This document shows, piece after piece, positions 1-8,973 of a stretch of DNA of 64,000 bases. The notes under the pieces are model-generated. The model saw nothing but the letters and a program-made list of their open reading frames with translations. It was not told the origin of the DNA and made no database searches. How positions within the stretch are numbered: the stretch's first letter is position 1; each line of letters starts with the position of its first letter. The stretch comes from Halomicrobium salinisoli. GTDB taxonomy: Archaea > Halobacteriota > Halobacteria > Halobacteriales > Haloarculaceae. The stretch is from contig NZ_CP084463.1 in assembly GCF_020405185.1 (NCBI RefSeq), positions 1,054,001 to 1,118,000 on the forward strand, written 5' to 3'. A program made the translations under genes and the position numbers.

Positions 1-360
1 CCCAAGCACTGGCCCCACCACAACGAGCGGGCGCGGTCGCTGGCCGCGGAGTACGACCTGCCGCCGTTCGGGTCGTCGTACGCGCACCTCCGCGGGACCG
101 TCGGCGAGGCCTGGACGGCGTTCGAGGAGCGCTTCGAGACGGTCCAGGACCTGGCGACGGCGTTGCGGGCGGGCGCGCCCCGGCACGTCTTCCACCGTAG
201 CGGCGTCGACCACGGCCTGCGCCGCGCGCTGGAGTTCGCGCACCTGGGCTACGAGAACTCCTGGGAGAAGATCGACCGCCTGTTCCTGCAGGGGACCGAG
301 GCGACCCACCCGGACCACGTCGCCTACCAGGGCCGGTTCGACGACGTGAAAGTGTACTGA
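1..360 (+). CDS. PHP-domain protein, C-terminal part (partial at window start)
   Basis: The open frame runs into the window edge and ends with TGA at 358-360, so only the last 119 residues are visible. They resemble the tail of PHP-family metal-dependent phosphoesterases: a stretch about an aged or neighbouring residue set (NERARSLAAEYDLPPFGSSYAHL) sits where these enzymes have the 'NxRAxxLAxxxxLPxxxGSDAH' segment, followed by a 'vGeAwTaFe.. fetvqdLatALRaG' tail. The catalytic metal site would lie upstream and cannot be checked. The canonical SDAH is SSYAH here, so activity is uncertain. The family call is an inference from pattern memory. Confidence 0.55.
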   Translation, partial: PKHWPHHNERARSLAAEYDLPPFGSSYAHLRGTVGEAWTAFEERFETVQDLATALRAGAPRHVFHRSGVDHGLRRALEFAHLGYENSWEKIDRLFLQGTEATHPDHVAYQGRFDDVKVY

Positions 361-372
361 CCGCCGGCAGTA

Positions 373-876
373 TCAGGCGACGAGCCCCTGGAGCGTCTGG
401 AGCGTCCGGGCGGCCTCGGCGGGAACGTAGTTCGGGAGGACGTGGATCAGCACGGCCAGGCCGGCGAGTTCGAGGCCGGTGATCACGACGGTGACGATCT
501 CCGCGCGGTCGCTCGACGTCGTGACGCCGGTCGGGAAGCCGTACTCCCGGTCCGAGAGCGGGTAGAACAGCGCGATGCCCCGGCGGGAGCCGACGATGTC
601 GAGGACGTAGTGGGTGAGCACGCCCAGCCACACCCACTCGAGGTTGCCGAAGTAGTAGGGGTAAGCGGCCACGATCGCCAGTACGGGCAGGTTGTGCAGC
701 GTCTTCCGGTGGCGACCGAAGGCAGTGTCCACGTCGGGGAACAGCGCCCCGAGGACGATCGGTACGAAGACCTCGGCGATGGTGACGAAGGTCACCACGT
801 CGCCGGACGGTTCGAGGACGTACCCCAGCCCAACGCTCAGGAGGGCGGCGTTGAGAACGTGCCCGCGTTTGTTCAT
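373..876 (-). CDS. YdjM/DUF457-type membrane-bound metal-dependent hydrolase
   Basis: This 167-aa integral membrane protein has about four hydrophobic segments. It carries the family's histidine/aspartate signature: an N-terminal 'NKRGHVLNAAL', then 'GALFPDVD', 'HRKTLHNLP' and 'LTHYVLDIVGSRRGIALFYPLS'. These His/Asp residues are characteristic of the YdjM (LexA-regulated inner-membrane) / DUF457 family, whose substrate is not known. ATG at 876 was preferred to the GTG one codon upstream. It ends 12 nt from the convergent upstream gene. Confidence 0.8.
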   Translation of the reverse strand: MNKRGHVLNAALLSVGLGYVLEPSGDVVTFVTIAEVFVPIVLGALFPDVDTAFGRHRKTLHNLPVLAIVAAYPYYFGNLEWVWLGVLTHYVLDIVGSRRGIALFYPLSDREYGFPTGVTTSSDRAEIVTVVITGLELAGLAVLIHVLPNYVPAEAARTLQTLQGLVA

Positions 877-963
877 CACCGGAAGCCTGGCACTCGGTCG
901 TGAAAACCCTGCCCACTCGATCCCGGACGGCGGCGGGACGCGAGCGGTGCGGTGATCGGTCGG

Positions 964-1476
964 CTACCAGTTCTCGACCGCGTCCAGCAGGTCGGCCAGC
1001 GCCTGCCGTGCGATCCGCGCCTTGACCTCGGTCCGGTCGCCCTCGAACTCGTAGCGCTCGACGGTCGTTCGCGACTCGCCGCTGCCCCACGGCGCGGCGT
1101 ACGCGACCGCGACGTACGCCGTCCCCACGGGCGTCTCCTCGGTGCCGCCGGTCGGTCCGGCGACGCCGGTCGTCGCGACGCCCCAGTCAGCGTCGGCCGT
1201 GTCACGCACGCCGCGGGCCATCTGGCGGGCGACGGGGTCGCTGACGGCGCCGTGGTCGTCCAGCGCCTCGCGGGCGACGGCCAGCAGGTCGCGCTTGGCG
1301 TCGTAGGAGTAGGTCACGAGCGAGCGGTCGAAGTAGTCGCTCGACCCCGGGACGTCGGTCAGTAGCGAGCCGATCAGCCCGCCGGTACAGGACTCCGCGA
1401 CGGCAACGGTCGCCTCCGCCTCGCGCAGCGCCTCTCCGACACGGTCCTCGATCGGTTCGCCGTCGGCGTCGGTCAT
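964..1476 (-). CDS. CinA-family nicotinamide-nucleotide amidohydrolase domain protein
   Basis: At 170 aa it is a stand-alone CinA C-terminal domain. Recognisable motifs are 'VAESCTGGLIGSLLTDVPGSSDYF' (broken here over two strands of the fold), 'VTYSYDAKRDLL' and 'TTGVAGPTGGTEETPVGTAYVAV'. The family deamidates nicotinamide mononucleotide to nicotinate mononucleotide (PncC activity), salvaging the pyridine nucleotide. ATG at 1476 gives an N-terminus starting MTDADGEP; an in-frame start 9 codons upstream is less likely because the added residues are basic and unlike the family. Confidence 0.85.
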   Translation of the reverse strand: MTDADGEPIEDRVGEALREAEATVAVAESCTGGLIGSLLTDVPGSSDYFDRSLVTYSYDAKRDLLAVAREALDDHGAVSDPVARQMARGVRDTADADWGVATTGVAGPTGGTEETPVGTAYVAVAYAAPWGSGESRTTVERYEFEGDRTEVKARIARQALADLLDAVENW

Positions 1477-1606
1477 GTGCGCCGGTAGGGAACGGGCCGG
1501 CATAACGGTTCGCGGGACGGATCGGACGAGAGCGCGCTTCCCGGCCGTCGGCGATCAGCGGACGCGTCGGCCAGCAGTTATCCGGCCGGAGCGCGAACGT
1601 GTCGAC

Positions 1607-1750
1607 ATGGCAACCCGAACGACCCTCGGCTGGTCCCTCTTCACGTCCGGTATCGTCACGCTCTTCCTGAAGGTCCTCCCCGGCGACTCGCTGTGGTGGG
1701 GCGTCCTCCTGCTCGCGGTCGGAATCGTCCTCCTGTACGAGGGGATCTGA
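1607..1750 (+). CDS. Small two-helix membrane protein (47 aa)
   Basis: The short frame starts at ATG 1607 and encodes MATRTTLGWSLFTSGIVTLF followed by a second hydrophobic segment ending LLYEGI. Almost the whole protein is two predicted transmembrane helices joined by a short Pro-Gly-Asp turn. No function can be assigned. Its start is supported by the clean, non-shadow-like hydrophobic composition, and it lies alone between divergent cinA and the downstream aminotransferase. Confidence 0.6.
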   Translation: MATRTTLGWSLFTSGIVTLFLKVLPGDSLWWGVLLLAVGIVLLYEGI

Positions 1751-1819
1751 CCCGGAACGCAGTCGGACGGCAACCGCCCGAGGCGAAAGACAGACGGACC
1801 GCTGCGTCCAGCGACCGGT

Positions 1820-2938
1820 ATGGACTACGAGACGCCGCAGTTCTTCCGGGTCATGCAGTACGCCCGGGAGGCCGACCGGGACGTCGTCGACATGGTCTCC
1901 GGGAACCCGGACTGGGGGCCGCCGGAGGGCCTGCGCGACGGCCTCCGGGACTACGCCGAACTCGGCGCCGACGCGTACCAGTACCCGCCCAGCGTCGGCC
2001 TCGCGGAGCTCAGGACGGAGATCGCGGCGCGACGAGGCGTCGACCGGGATCGGATCGTCGTCACCAACGGCGCCGGCGAGGCCAACCACCTGGCGATGGT
2101 GGGCGGTCTCGAGCACTTCCCCGGCGAGGAGATCCTGCTCACGGACCCGGTGTATCCCTACTACGCCGGCCGCGCGAACTTCGTCGGCGCCGAGACCTCG
2201 TTCGTCCCGGTCGACGACGACGGCCGCCTCGATCCGGACCGGGTCCGCGAGCGCGCCAGCGACGAGACGGCCGTCATCGTCGTCAACTCGCCGAACAACC
2301 CCACGGGCGCGGTCTACGACGCCGACGCGATGAGCGAGTTCGTCGCCGTCGCCGAGGAGCACGACGCGCTGCTCGTCTCCGACGAGGTGTACGACCACTT
2401 CGACTACGCCGGCCGGTTCGCCTCCGCCCTCGAGTCCGACTCCCCGAACGTGGTCGCGACAAACTCCTTCTCGAAGACCATGGCGATCACCGGCCTGCGC
2501 GTCGGCTACGCCGTCTTCCCCGCCGAGGACGGGCCGAACGGCGACCTGCTCGACCGGGCGCGCACCCGGCACATGCTGACGAACGTCACCGGCTCTCGCC
2601 CCGCGCAGTACGCCGTACTCCGGGCGCTCCGGACGACCCCGCCGGAGTACTACGCCGAGGCGCGCGGCCGGCTCGTCGACCGCGTCGACGCGTTCTGCGA
2701 GGCGCTTTCCGACGCCGGCGCCGAGTACAACCGTCCCGAGGGGGGGTTCTACGTGATGGCCCGCTTCGACGGGTTCCCGGGCACGTTCGAGAACGTGTAC
2801 GAACTGATCGACGAGGCCGGGGTCGCGGGGATGCCCGGGGCGGCGTTCGGCGAGTCCCGCGACGAGTGGATCCGGTTCGCCCTCGTCACGCCCCGCGTCG
2901 AGACGGCGGCGGACAGGCTGGCCGAGTACTTCGGCTGA
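1820..2938 (+). CDS. PLP-dependent class I/II aminotransferase
   Basis: A 372-aa fold-type I aminotransferase. It shows 'NGAGEANHLAM' for phosphate binding, 'NSPNNPTGAVYD' (the conserved NPTG), 'LVSDEVYDHFDY' (Asp that contacts the pyridine nitrogen) and 'SFSKTMAITGLRVGY', where Lys219 should form the Schiff base. The C-terminal 'RFALVTPRVETAADRL' supplies the substrate carboxylate-binding Arg. Substrate is not clear: aspartate, aromatic or alanine-type transamination are all possible. It stands alone, 69 nt after the small membrane gene. Confidence 0.88.
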   Translation: MDYETPQFFRVMQYAREADRDVVDMVSGNPDWGPPEGLRDGLRDYAELGADAYQYPPSVGLAELRTEIAARRGVDRDRIVVTNGAGEANHLAMVGGLEHFPGEEILLTDPVYPYYAGRANFVGAETSFVPVDDDGRLDPDRVRERASDETAVIVVNSPNNPTGAVYDADAMSEFVAVAEEHDALLVSDEVYDHFDYAGRFASALESDSPNVVATNSFSKTMAITGLRVGYAVFPAEDGPNGDLLDRARTRHMLTNVTGSRPAQYAVLRALRTTPPEYYAEARGRLVDRVDAFCEALSDAGAEYNRPEGGFYVMARFDGFPGTFENVYELIDEAGVAGMPGAAFGESRDEWIRFALVTPRVETAADRLAEYFG

Positions 2939-3109
2939 GAACTGACGACCCGTCTACCGTCTATCGCCGGTCCGCCTCTGCGGCGTTCGCGGCCGCGTTC
3001 GGATAGATACCGGACTGACGGCAACTACGTCCGAAAATGTAACTTTCCCAACTAGTTAGGCGGACGTCGCATCCGCGCTCGCTCCGAGGCTACTGGCGGG
3101 GAGACCCAG

Positions 3110-3924
3110 ATGAGACAGCCAACTCGACGGACGATGCTCGCAACGGTCGGTGTTAGCACCCTCGGGCTGACCGCGGGCCACGGTGCGGCCGCGGAGCACG
3201 AGGCGGACGACGAGAGCGATGACGACGCGGACGGCGAGGCCACGGCGATGGTGCGGGTCGCACATCTCTCGCCGGACGCGCCGGCGGTCGACGTCTACGT
3301 CGACGCGCACCCCGGCGAAGCCGACCCGGCGGTGGCCGCCCTGGCGTTCACCGACGTGACGGGGTACCTCGAGCTCCCGGTCGGCGAGCGCGAGGTGACG
3401 ATCACGGCCGCCGGCGACGACGAACCGCTCGCGCCGACGCCGCTGACGCTCGCGCTCGGCGAGGCGGCCTACACCGTCGCGGCCATCGGGAAGCTCGAAC
3501 CGGACTGCGGCGAGCCCGCGTTCACGGTCGACGTGCTCGTCGACGACCTCACCCCCTCGAGGCGGGTACCGGTCGGGTCCGCGTCTACCACGCCGTTCCG
3601 GACGCGCCGGCGGTCGACGTCGGGGTCGGCCCGGTGGACGATCCGGAGCTGTTCCTCGCGAAGAGCCTCGTGTTCTCGAACTCGGGACCGAACGCCGCCG
3701 TCGAGGCCGGGACGTACCCGGTCAGCGTCTACCCCGCCAACTGCCTCGATCCGGTGGCCGGACCCCTTGACGTCGAGGTCCGTGACGGCCGGGCCCTGAC
3801 GGTCTTCGCGACGGGGACGCTCCGGGGCGAGGGCGACGAGCCGTCGATCGAACTGGTCCCGGCCTACGAGGAGACCGTGGCGGCGACCGGCGACGACGCC
3901 GACGACGATTCCGACGACCATTGA
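3110..3924 (+). pseudogene. Tat-secreted DUF4397 protein interrupted by a frameshift
   Basis: The N-terminal part begins with a Tat signal (RRTMLATVG) and an acidic linker, then a DUF4397 beta-sandwich ('VRVAHLSPDAPAVDVYVDA'). Near 3552-3556 the reading frame changes: the frame ending at 3799 turns into Arg-rich nonsense, while the +1-shifted frame continues with 'EAGTGRVRVYHAVPDAPAVDVGVG' as a second DUF4397 repeat and ends naturally at 3924 with an acidic DDADDDSDDH tail. One extra C in the five-C run at 3552-3556 would restore a single protein of about 271 aa. It is either a real frameshift mutation or a sequencing error in a homopolymer. Confidence 0.8.
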
Positions 3925-4150
3925 CGGCGGTCCCGCCGATCGAACGGTCGCTCACCGTCGGTCGCCGGGGGCAGCGTCGGCCGCGCGCGGCCGGATCCGG
4001 ACGCCCGACGCGACCGGTCGCGCTGCGACCCCGCCCTCCGAACCCCGTTTATATTACGAATCCGTAGCCGGAACTCGGCGATGTCTTAATTTTCGTCCAT
4101 CTATATTCAGAATACAGTTAACGAAATACGATCAACGAACGATACAGTCG

Positions 4151-4162
4151 AAAAATATAATA
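4151..4162 (+). promoter_or_regulatory. TATA-like box for the 45-aa zinc-ribbon gene
   Basis: The sequence AAAAATATAATA lies 30-41 nt before ATG 4192 in an otherwise AT-rich upstream region. This spacing fits a haloarchaeal TATA box driving an almost leaderless transcript. Confidence 0.5.
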
Positions 4163-4191
4163 CTCGGACACGGCGCCTACTTCGATACAGC

Positions 4192-4329
4192 ATGGGAGGG
4201 GCAATCGAGAGCACCTGTCCGAACTGTGGATCGCTCCTGAATCATCGGAAACCGTCCCCGGGTGGGGCGTCGGTCCCGATCGAGGTCACCTGTCCGAACT
4301 GCGATTACCAGGACAGCGTCCAGCGGTGA
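4192..4329 (+). CDS. Small zinc-ribbon protein (45 aa)
   Basis: The frame from ATG 4192 to TGA 4329 encodes two CPNC knuckles: 'STCPNCGSLLNH' and 'VTCPNCDYQDSVQR', 25 residues apart. Four cysteines in two CxxC pairs are expected to hold one Zn ion. Such micro-proteins are common in haloarchaea and mostly unstudied; roles in nucleic-acid or protein binding have been suggested for relatives. It sits in a low-GC patch behind a good TATA-like box, which supports it being expressed. Confidence 0.75.
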   Translation: MGGAIESTCPNCGSLLNHRKPSPGGASVPIEVTCPNCDYQDSVQR

Positions 4330-4509
4330 CGCGGCTGGAGAGTTTACTCAGTCGTCTGTCCGATTCACGATAGCGGCCTCGAATCGGGTGTTATCGCACC
4401 ACGGTGAGGAGGACTGATCGCCCATTCTCTACACCTCCTCAGGGAAGCCGGTTCTGAGTACGCCGAGTAGTCGGTCCTCATCGTCGTTCCCGCGGCAGGA
4501 TGCGAGGAA

Positions 4510-4746
4510 TCACGCTCTGGTCGACCACCGATAGACGTTCCTCGACAGATAGACACCTACGGTGAGAATTATCACTCCGGCAAAAAAGAACGCTAGATCG
4601 AGTTCGAGTTGGGTCCCCTGCTGGGTCAGGAAGACCGGTGTATTCTGCCACATACGGTACGCAGTGTGAATCAGGGAGGCCGTTACCGCGAGGATGAAAA
4701 ATGAGCAAACGACGCCTATAATTCGGACGAACGAATTATTATTCAT
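4510..4746 (-). CDS. Small membrane protein in low-GC patch (78 aa)
   Basis: From ATG 4746 (MNNNSFVRIIGVV) the protein has two predicted membrane helices, around residues 6-28 and 48-68, separated by a polar loop with TQQGTQLE, and a short basic tail (SRNVYRWSTRA). The upstream alternative starts add a Pro/Arg-rich segment that does not look like protein. Its codons are visibly more AT-rich than those of neighbours, suggesting foreign origin or weak constraint. No family recognised. Confidence 0.5.
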   Translation of the reverse strand: MNNNSFVRIIGVVCSFFILAVTASLIHTAYRMWQNTPVFLTQQGTQLELDLAFFFAGVIILTVGVYLSRNVYRWSTRA

Positions 4747-4911
4747 GGCTATAGGTCGTGGTTCATATCGGGGGTTAGTAGGAATTGTGATGGAACGATA
4801 CGGAGCCATCGGAGACGTATTCGAGCAGCAATGGCTCCGACATCGAGCTATTGTTGACGACGATATATCTGCCAGTAAAACAGAGGGCCGATCCAGTATT
4901 CGATTCGCCGT

Positions 4912-5913
4912 CTACTGGTGATTCTGTACCTCGTCCAGGTACGCCGACCACACCGCCTCCGGTTCCTCACAGGCGATCGCGGAGATGGACTCGCAGGCCT
5001 CGTAGCCCCACATGAACACGCTGTCGACGCCGGACGCCAGCGCCGTCCGCGTGGCGGTCCGGACCTCGTCTTCCACGTCCGGCCCGAGCCGGAACCCCTG
5101 GATCCAGATCTGGCTCCGCAGGTCGTATTCGTCGGCCATGCGGGCCACCTTCTCCGAGAAGTAGCCGACGAACGCCTCGGGGCCCCCGGCGTCCTCGAAG
5201 ACGCCCCAGTAGGGGTCGGTCGCGAGCACGTCCAGGTCGTCGCTGCGGGCCAGCGGCGCCCACTCCGAGAGGCCGTGATCGGCGTCCTCGCTGGGCAGCA
5301 GGCAGACGGCGTTGTCCGCGCCCTCAGCCTTCGCGATGGCCATCACCTCCTCCAGGAACGCCAGCAGCTCGTCGGCCTTGAACTCGCGCACCTCGTCGGT
5401 CTCCTCGCGGGGCATCTCGTGGCCGTACCGCTCCTCGAATCGGTCGCGGCAGTGCTCGCAGCGACAGCCCCAGGCGCCGTCCTCGAAGTCCTCGTCGTGC
5501 CACGAGGGGAGGAACCAGTGGGGCTCGTCCCAGAAGAGGACGTCCGCGCCCAGGCCCGCCGCGTCGCGCGTCCACTCGCGCATGAACTCGCGGAACTCGG
5601 GGTGGTTGAAGCAGGCCGCGGCGACCCGCCGGCCGTTCGAGAGCGTCTGTCGGGCCTCGGGGTTGCGCCCGATGAACTCGGAGAGCGCCTCGCCACCGAA
5701 CACCCGGCCGACGGACCAGGGGTTGACGTACACCTCGAACCCGCGGTCGTGGCTCTCGGCGACGAGGTCCGCCATCGTCCCCTGGTAGTACCGCTGGTCG
5801 CGTTCACTGAACGTGTGCAACACGGCGTTCAGCCCGTCCGCCGCGAACTGGTCGAGGTCTGCTGCCGCGTGGCGCCGGTTCCGGACGCCGAAGTAGCTGG
5901 TTCCGTACTCCAT
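4912..5913 (-). CDS. TIM-barrel glycoside-hydrolase-like protein
   Basis: This 333-aa cytoplasmic protein reads like a (beta/alpha)8 barrel of the putative glycosidase type: 'GFEVYVNPWSVGRVFGG', 'CFNHPEFREFMREW', 'GADVLFWDEPHWFLP' (Asp/Glu at a strand end, a likely catalytic position), then a 'CRCEHCRDRFEERYG' cysteine cluster often seen after that strand, and late 'ATDPYWG', 'IWIQGF' and 'VFMWGYEAC' strands. No secretion signal is present. Substrate is unknown; a uronate- or sugar-acting role is a guess. Confidence 0.6.
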   Translation of the reverse strand: MEYGTSYFGVRNRRHAAADLDQFAADGLNAVLHTFSERDQRYYQGTMADLVAESHDRGFEVYVNPWSVGRVFGGEALSEFIGRNPEARQTLSNGRRVAAACFNHPEFREFMREWTRDAAGLGADVLFWDEPHWFLPSWHDEDFEDGAWGCRCEHCRDRFEERYGHEMPREETDEVREFKADELLAFLEEVMAIAKAEGADNAVCLLPSEDADHGLSEWAPLARSDDLDVLATDPYWGVFEDAGGPEAFVGYFSEKVARMADEYDLRSQIWIQGFRLGPDVEDEVRTATRTALASGVDSVFMWGYEACESISAIACEEPEAVWSAYLDEVQNHQ

Positions 5914-6036
5914 GTGTGACTGGTCGCAGCGCCGGACGACTACGAGGAGGTTTCGTGGACAGCAGGAAAATCTTCGGCCGACGGAGCCGGCGGCCGGACT
6001 ACGGGGCCCACGCCGGTCGGTCCGGTCAGACCGCCA

Positions 6037-6423
6037 TCAGGGTCCGGCTTCGCGCTCGCGGTCGCTCTCGGCGGATTCCTCGACGGGGATCTCGTGGGGC
6101 TCCTGCTGGCTGCCGCCGCGATGCCTGGTCCGGCCGTCGCCGCCCATCGGGAGCTTCCGCTGGAGGTCCTTCGCGATGTTCTCGACCTGGTGCCGGACGC
6201 TTCTCGCCTCGTCCTCGAACTGCTGGACGTTGCGGCGGACGTGGTAGACCCGCTGGGCCGGGATCTGGTACATGAGGTCGTTGCCCTGCTCGTCGGAGTC
6301 CATCTTGACCATCCAGTGGTCGCGGGCGTACACCAGCTGCTCGTTGTCGACGGTCTCCTCGACGACGCCGTCCTCCGAGTCCTCGTACACGATCGTGGCC
6401 TGGCCGAGTTCGAGTTCTTCCAT
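6037..6423 (-). CDS. Conserved haloarchaeal hypothetical protein (128 aa)
   Basis: From ATG 6423 the protein starts MEELELGQATIVYEDSEDG and has an acidic beta-rich first half containing 'ARDHWMVKMDSDEQGND' and 'QIPAQRVYHVRRNVQQFEDE', then a helix with 'RHQVENIAKDLQRKLP' and a low-complexity charged tail. Upstream in-frame extension is very long but GC-shadow-like, so it is rejected. Divergent from the helicase gene with 132 nt between. Function unknown. Confidence 0.65.
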   Translation of the reverse strand: MEELELGQATIVYEDSEDGVVEETVDNEQLVYARDHWMVKMDSDEQGNDLMYQIPAQRVYHVRRNVQQFEDEARSVRHQVENIAKDLQRKLPMGGDGRTRHRGGSQQEPHEIPVEESAESDREREAGP

Positions 6424-6555
6424 GTGAACCGATACGGCGTCCGGCCCCGTAACACCTTCGACCACTAACACTTCCGGCCCGTGGCTCGCGTCGCGGTCTG
6501 CGCCCGACGGATTCGATCCGGGGGTTGAAATCGGGGGACGCCTAACCCCGGCGTG

Positions 6556-8973
6556 ATGCCCGAGACGGGGGAGCGCTGGCGGGAGTACTTCGCCTTCGAC
6601 GAGCCCTACGACAACCAGGCCGACGCGGTCCGGCGGGCGATCCGCGCCGGCGAGTCGCGCGGCTACCTCGCGATGGAGGGGCCCTGCGGGACCGGGAAGA
6701 CGATGGCCGCGCTCGCCGCGGGCGCGACCCTGGTCCGGGAGACCGACCTCTACGAGCGCATCGTCGTCGTCACGCCCGTCAAGCAGCAGCTCCAGCAGTT
6801 CGTCGAGGACCTGCGGGCGACCAACGCGGGGCTGGACGACCCGCTCGACGGCGTCGCCCTCGTCGGGAAACCCGACCTCTGCCCGTACGGCCGCGAGGGC
6901 GCCTTCCCCGACGACGCCGGCGTCCACGACCGCTGTGAGGACCTCCGGGAGAACACGGCTCGTCTCGTGGAGGCCGACGACGGGACGACGGAGCACGCCG
7001 CCGCCCCCGCCGCCATCGAGGCCGAACTCGACGACGACCAGTGGTGGGACCCGCAGGTCGCCAGCGACCTCGCGAAGGCGGCCCGGCCCGACGCCGCCGG
7101 CCAGCGGACCATCGGCGAGGACGCCCTGTCGACGGCGGGCGCGACGTCGCCCTACCGCGACGTCCAGGTGACCGCGCCCGAGGAACTGGTCGAGGGCGAC
7201 GACCCGCCGCTGTACTGCCCCTTCGAGGCAGACTGGTACGCCCGCAACACCGGTTCGCCCGTGGACTTCGACGCCGGCGAAGGCAACGTCGTCACCCTCG
7301 ACGACTACCTCCCCGCCGCGACGGAGCGGGGCACCTGCCCCCACCGCGTGATGAGCGTGATGCTGGAGCGGGCCGACGTCGTGATCGGCAACTACAACCA
7401 CCTGTTCGACCCGAAGACGCGACCGCTCGTCTCGTCGATCCTGGACGAAGAGACGTTCGTCGTCGTCGACGAGGCCCACCGCCTGGAGGAGCGCGTGCGG
7501 GACCTGCTGTCGGACCGCGTCGGCCGGCAGACGCTGAAGCAGGCCCGCAACGACCTGAACACGCTGTTGCACCGCGCCAGCCAGACCGACGAGCACAAGC
7601 AGCAGGTCCGGGATGTGCTGGCCGCCCGCGACATCCCCCTCGAAGCGGTCGAGCGCGCCGAGACGTTCTACGGCGACGTGATCGAGTGGCTGGACGGGCG
7701 CGTCCGCGACTTCCTCGACGCGGAACACGAGGGCTGGCGCGCCGACCCGACGACCCTGCCCGAGACGGACCGGGAGATCCCGCTGCGGGACCCGGAGACC
7801 GTCGAGCGCGACGACCTGACCGAGTGGGCCGAGCGCGAGGGCTACGACGGCGGGCTGTGGCGGTCGCTGTCCGGCATCGGCGCCGCAGTCGAGGACGTCA
7901 TCGACGAACTCGGCCTGACGCGGACGCCCGTCTGCGCCGCCGTCGGGGCCATCATGGGGTCGTGGTGGGAGCGCGACCACGCCGGCCACTTCCGGACGGT
8001 CGAACTGGAGTACGCCCCCGCGGACGACCGCCACGTCGACGCCGACTACGAGGCGGCGTACACGCCGGGCCTGTTGCTGTACAACTGCATGCCCGCCCGC
8101 GCGCTCCGGGACGTCTTCGACGGCATGGGCGGCGGCGTGCTGATGAGCGCCACGCTGGAGCCCCTGGACGTCTTCACGCACGTCTCCGGGCTGGCCTTCT
8201 TAGAGGAGGGCGGCGAGGACCGCGACCCGCGGCCCGTCAGCGAGACGACCTACGACCTGACCTTCCCCGAGGAGAACCGCGCGTCGCTGCTGGTCGACTG
8301 CGAGCCTTTCACGGCGCGCAACCGCGGCGACCCCGAGGAGATGCGGCCGCTCGGCGGGAACTGGAACCCCACCCGCGACGAGTACGCCCACGCGCTGCGC
8401 TCGCTGGCCCGTTCGCCCGGCAACGTCATGATCGCCATGCCGAACTACCGCGAGGCGAAGTGGGCCGGCGCGTACCTCGACGACGCCGTCGACAAGGACG
8501 TCCTCGTCGACGAGTCTTCCAGCAACGAGGCGACCGACCGCCGGAAGGAGCGCTTCTTCGCGGGTCCCGGAAAGGTGCTGGTCACGAGCGCCCGCGGAAC
8601 GCTCACCGAGGGCGTCGACTACGACGGCGAGAAGCTCTCGACCTGCGCCGTCGTCGGCGTCCCGCTGGTCAACATCGGGTCGCCCCGGGTCCGCTCGGTC
8701 CGGCGCGCCTACGGCGACGCCTTCGGCGAGGACGTCGCCTTCGAGTACGCCCTGACCGTGCCGGCGGTCCGGCGGGCGCGCCAGGCCATCGGGCGGGTCA
8801 TCCGCGGCACCGACGAGGTCGGCGTCCGCGCGTTCGTCGGCCGGCGCTACTGCCCCGGCGCGCGCCACTCCGTCTACGACTTCCTCCCCGAGGAGGAGCG
8901 CGAGGAGTTCACCCGCATGACGCCGGACTTCCTCTCGGACCAGCTCTCGGCGTTCTGGTCGAGTCGGCGCTGA
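6556..8973 (+). CDS. XPD/DinG-type superfamily 2 DNA helicase with Fe-S cluster
   Basis: This 805-aa helicase has a Walker A 'GPCGTGKT' near residue 43, motif II 'VVDEAHR' near 304, 'LMSATLEPLDVF' (motif III), 'LVTSARGTLTEGVDYDG' (motif V) and 'QAIGRVIRGTDE' (motif VI). Four cysteines at roughly residues 110 (LCPYG), 126 (DRCED), 221 (LYCPF) and 261 (GTCPH) match the 4Fe-4S domain inserted between motifs Ia and II in XPD, DinG and FancJ. It should unwind DNA 5' to 3' in repair. ATG 6556 is preferred over GTG 6553. Confidence 0.92.
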   Translation: MPETGERWREYFAFDEPYDNQADAVRRAIRAGESRGYLAMEGPCGTGKTMAALAAGATLVRETDLYERIVVVTPVKQQLQQFVEDLRATNAGLDDPLDGVALVGKPDLCPYGREGAFPDDAGVHDRCEDLRENTARLVEADDGTTEHAAAPAAIEAELDDDQWWDPQVASDLAKAARPDAAGQRTIGEDALSTAGATSPYRDVQVTAPEELVEGDDPPLYCPFEADWYARNTGSPVDFDAGEGNVVTLDDYLPAATERGTCPHRVMSVMLERADVVIGNYNHLFDPKTRPLVSSILDEETFVVVDEAHRLEERVRDLLSDRVGRQTLKQARNDLNTLLHRASQTDEHKQQVRDVLAARDIPLEAVERAETFYGDVIEWLDGRVRDFLDAEHEGWRADPTTLPETDREIPLRDPETVERDDLTEWAEREGYDGGLWRSLSGIGAAVEDVIDELGLTRTPVCAAVGAIMGSWWERDHAGHFRTVELEYAPADDRHVDADYEAAYTPGLLLYNCMPARALRDVFDGMGGGVLMSATLEPLDVFTHVSGLAFLEEGGEDRDPRPVSETTYDLTFPEENRASLLVDCEPFTARNRGDPEEMRPLGGNWNPTRDEYAHALRSLARSPGNVMIAMPNYREAKWAGAYLDDAVDKDVLVDESSSNEATDRRKERFFAGPGKVLVTSARGTLTEGVDYDGEKLSTCAVVGVPLVNIGSPRVRSVRRAYGDAFGEDVAFEYALTVPAVRRARQAIGRVIRGTDEVGVRAFVGRRYCPGARHSVYDFLPEEEREEFTRMTPDFLSDQLSAFWSSRR

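Noticed and set aside
4365-4556. Minus-strand 63-aa frame with Arg/Ser-rich sequence
   Set aside because: No domain, no start context; composition like a shadow.
4694-4921. Plus-strand 75-aa frame in the low-GC patch
   Set aside because: Overlaps the small membrane protein on the other strand, has no hydrophobic or domain pattern and no promoter of its own.
6424-8181. Long minus-strand open frame over the helicase
   Set aside because: Antisense shadow with Val/Arg/Gly-rich composition; the helicase frame carries all motifs.
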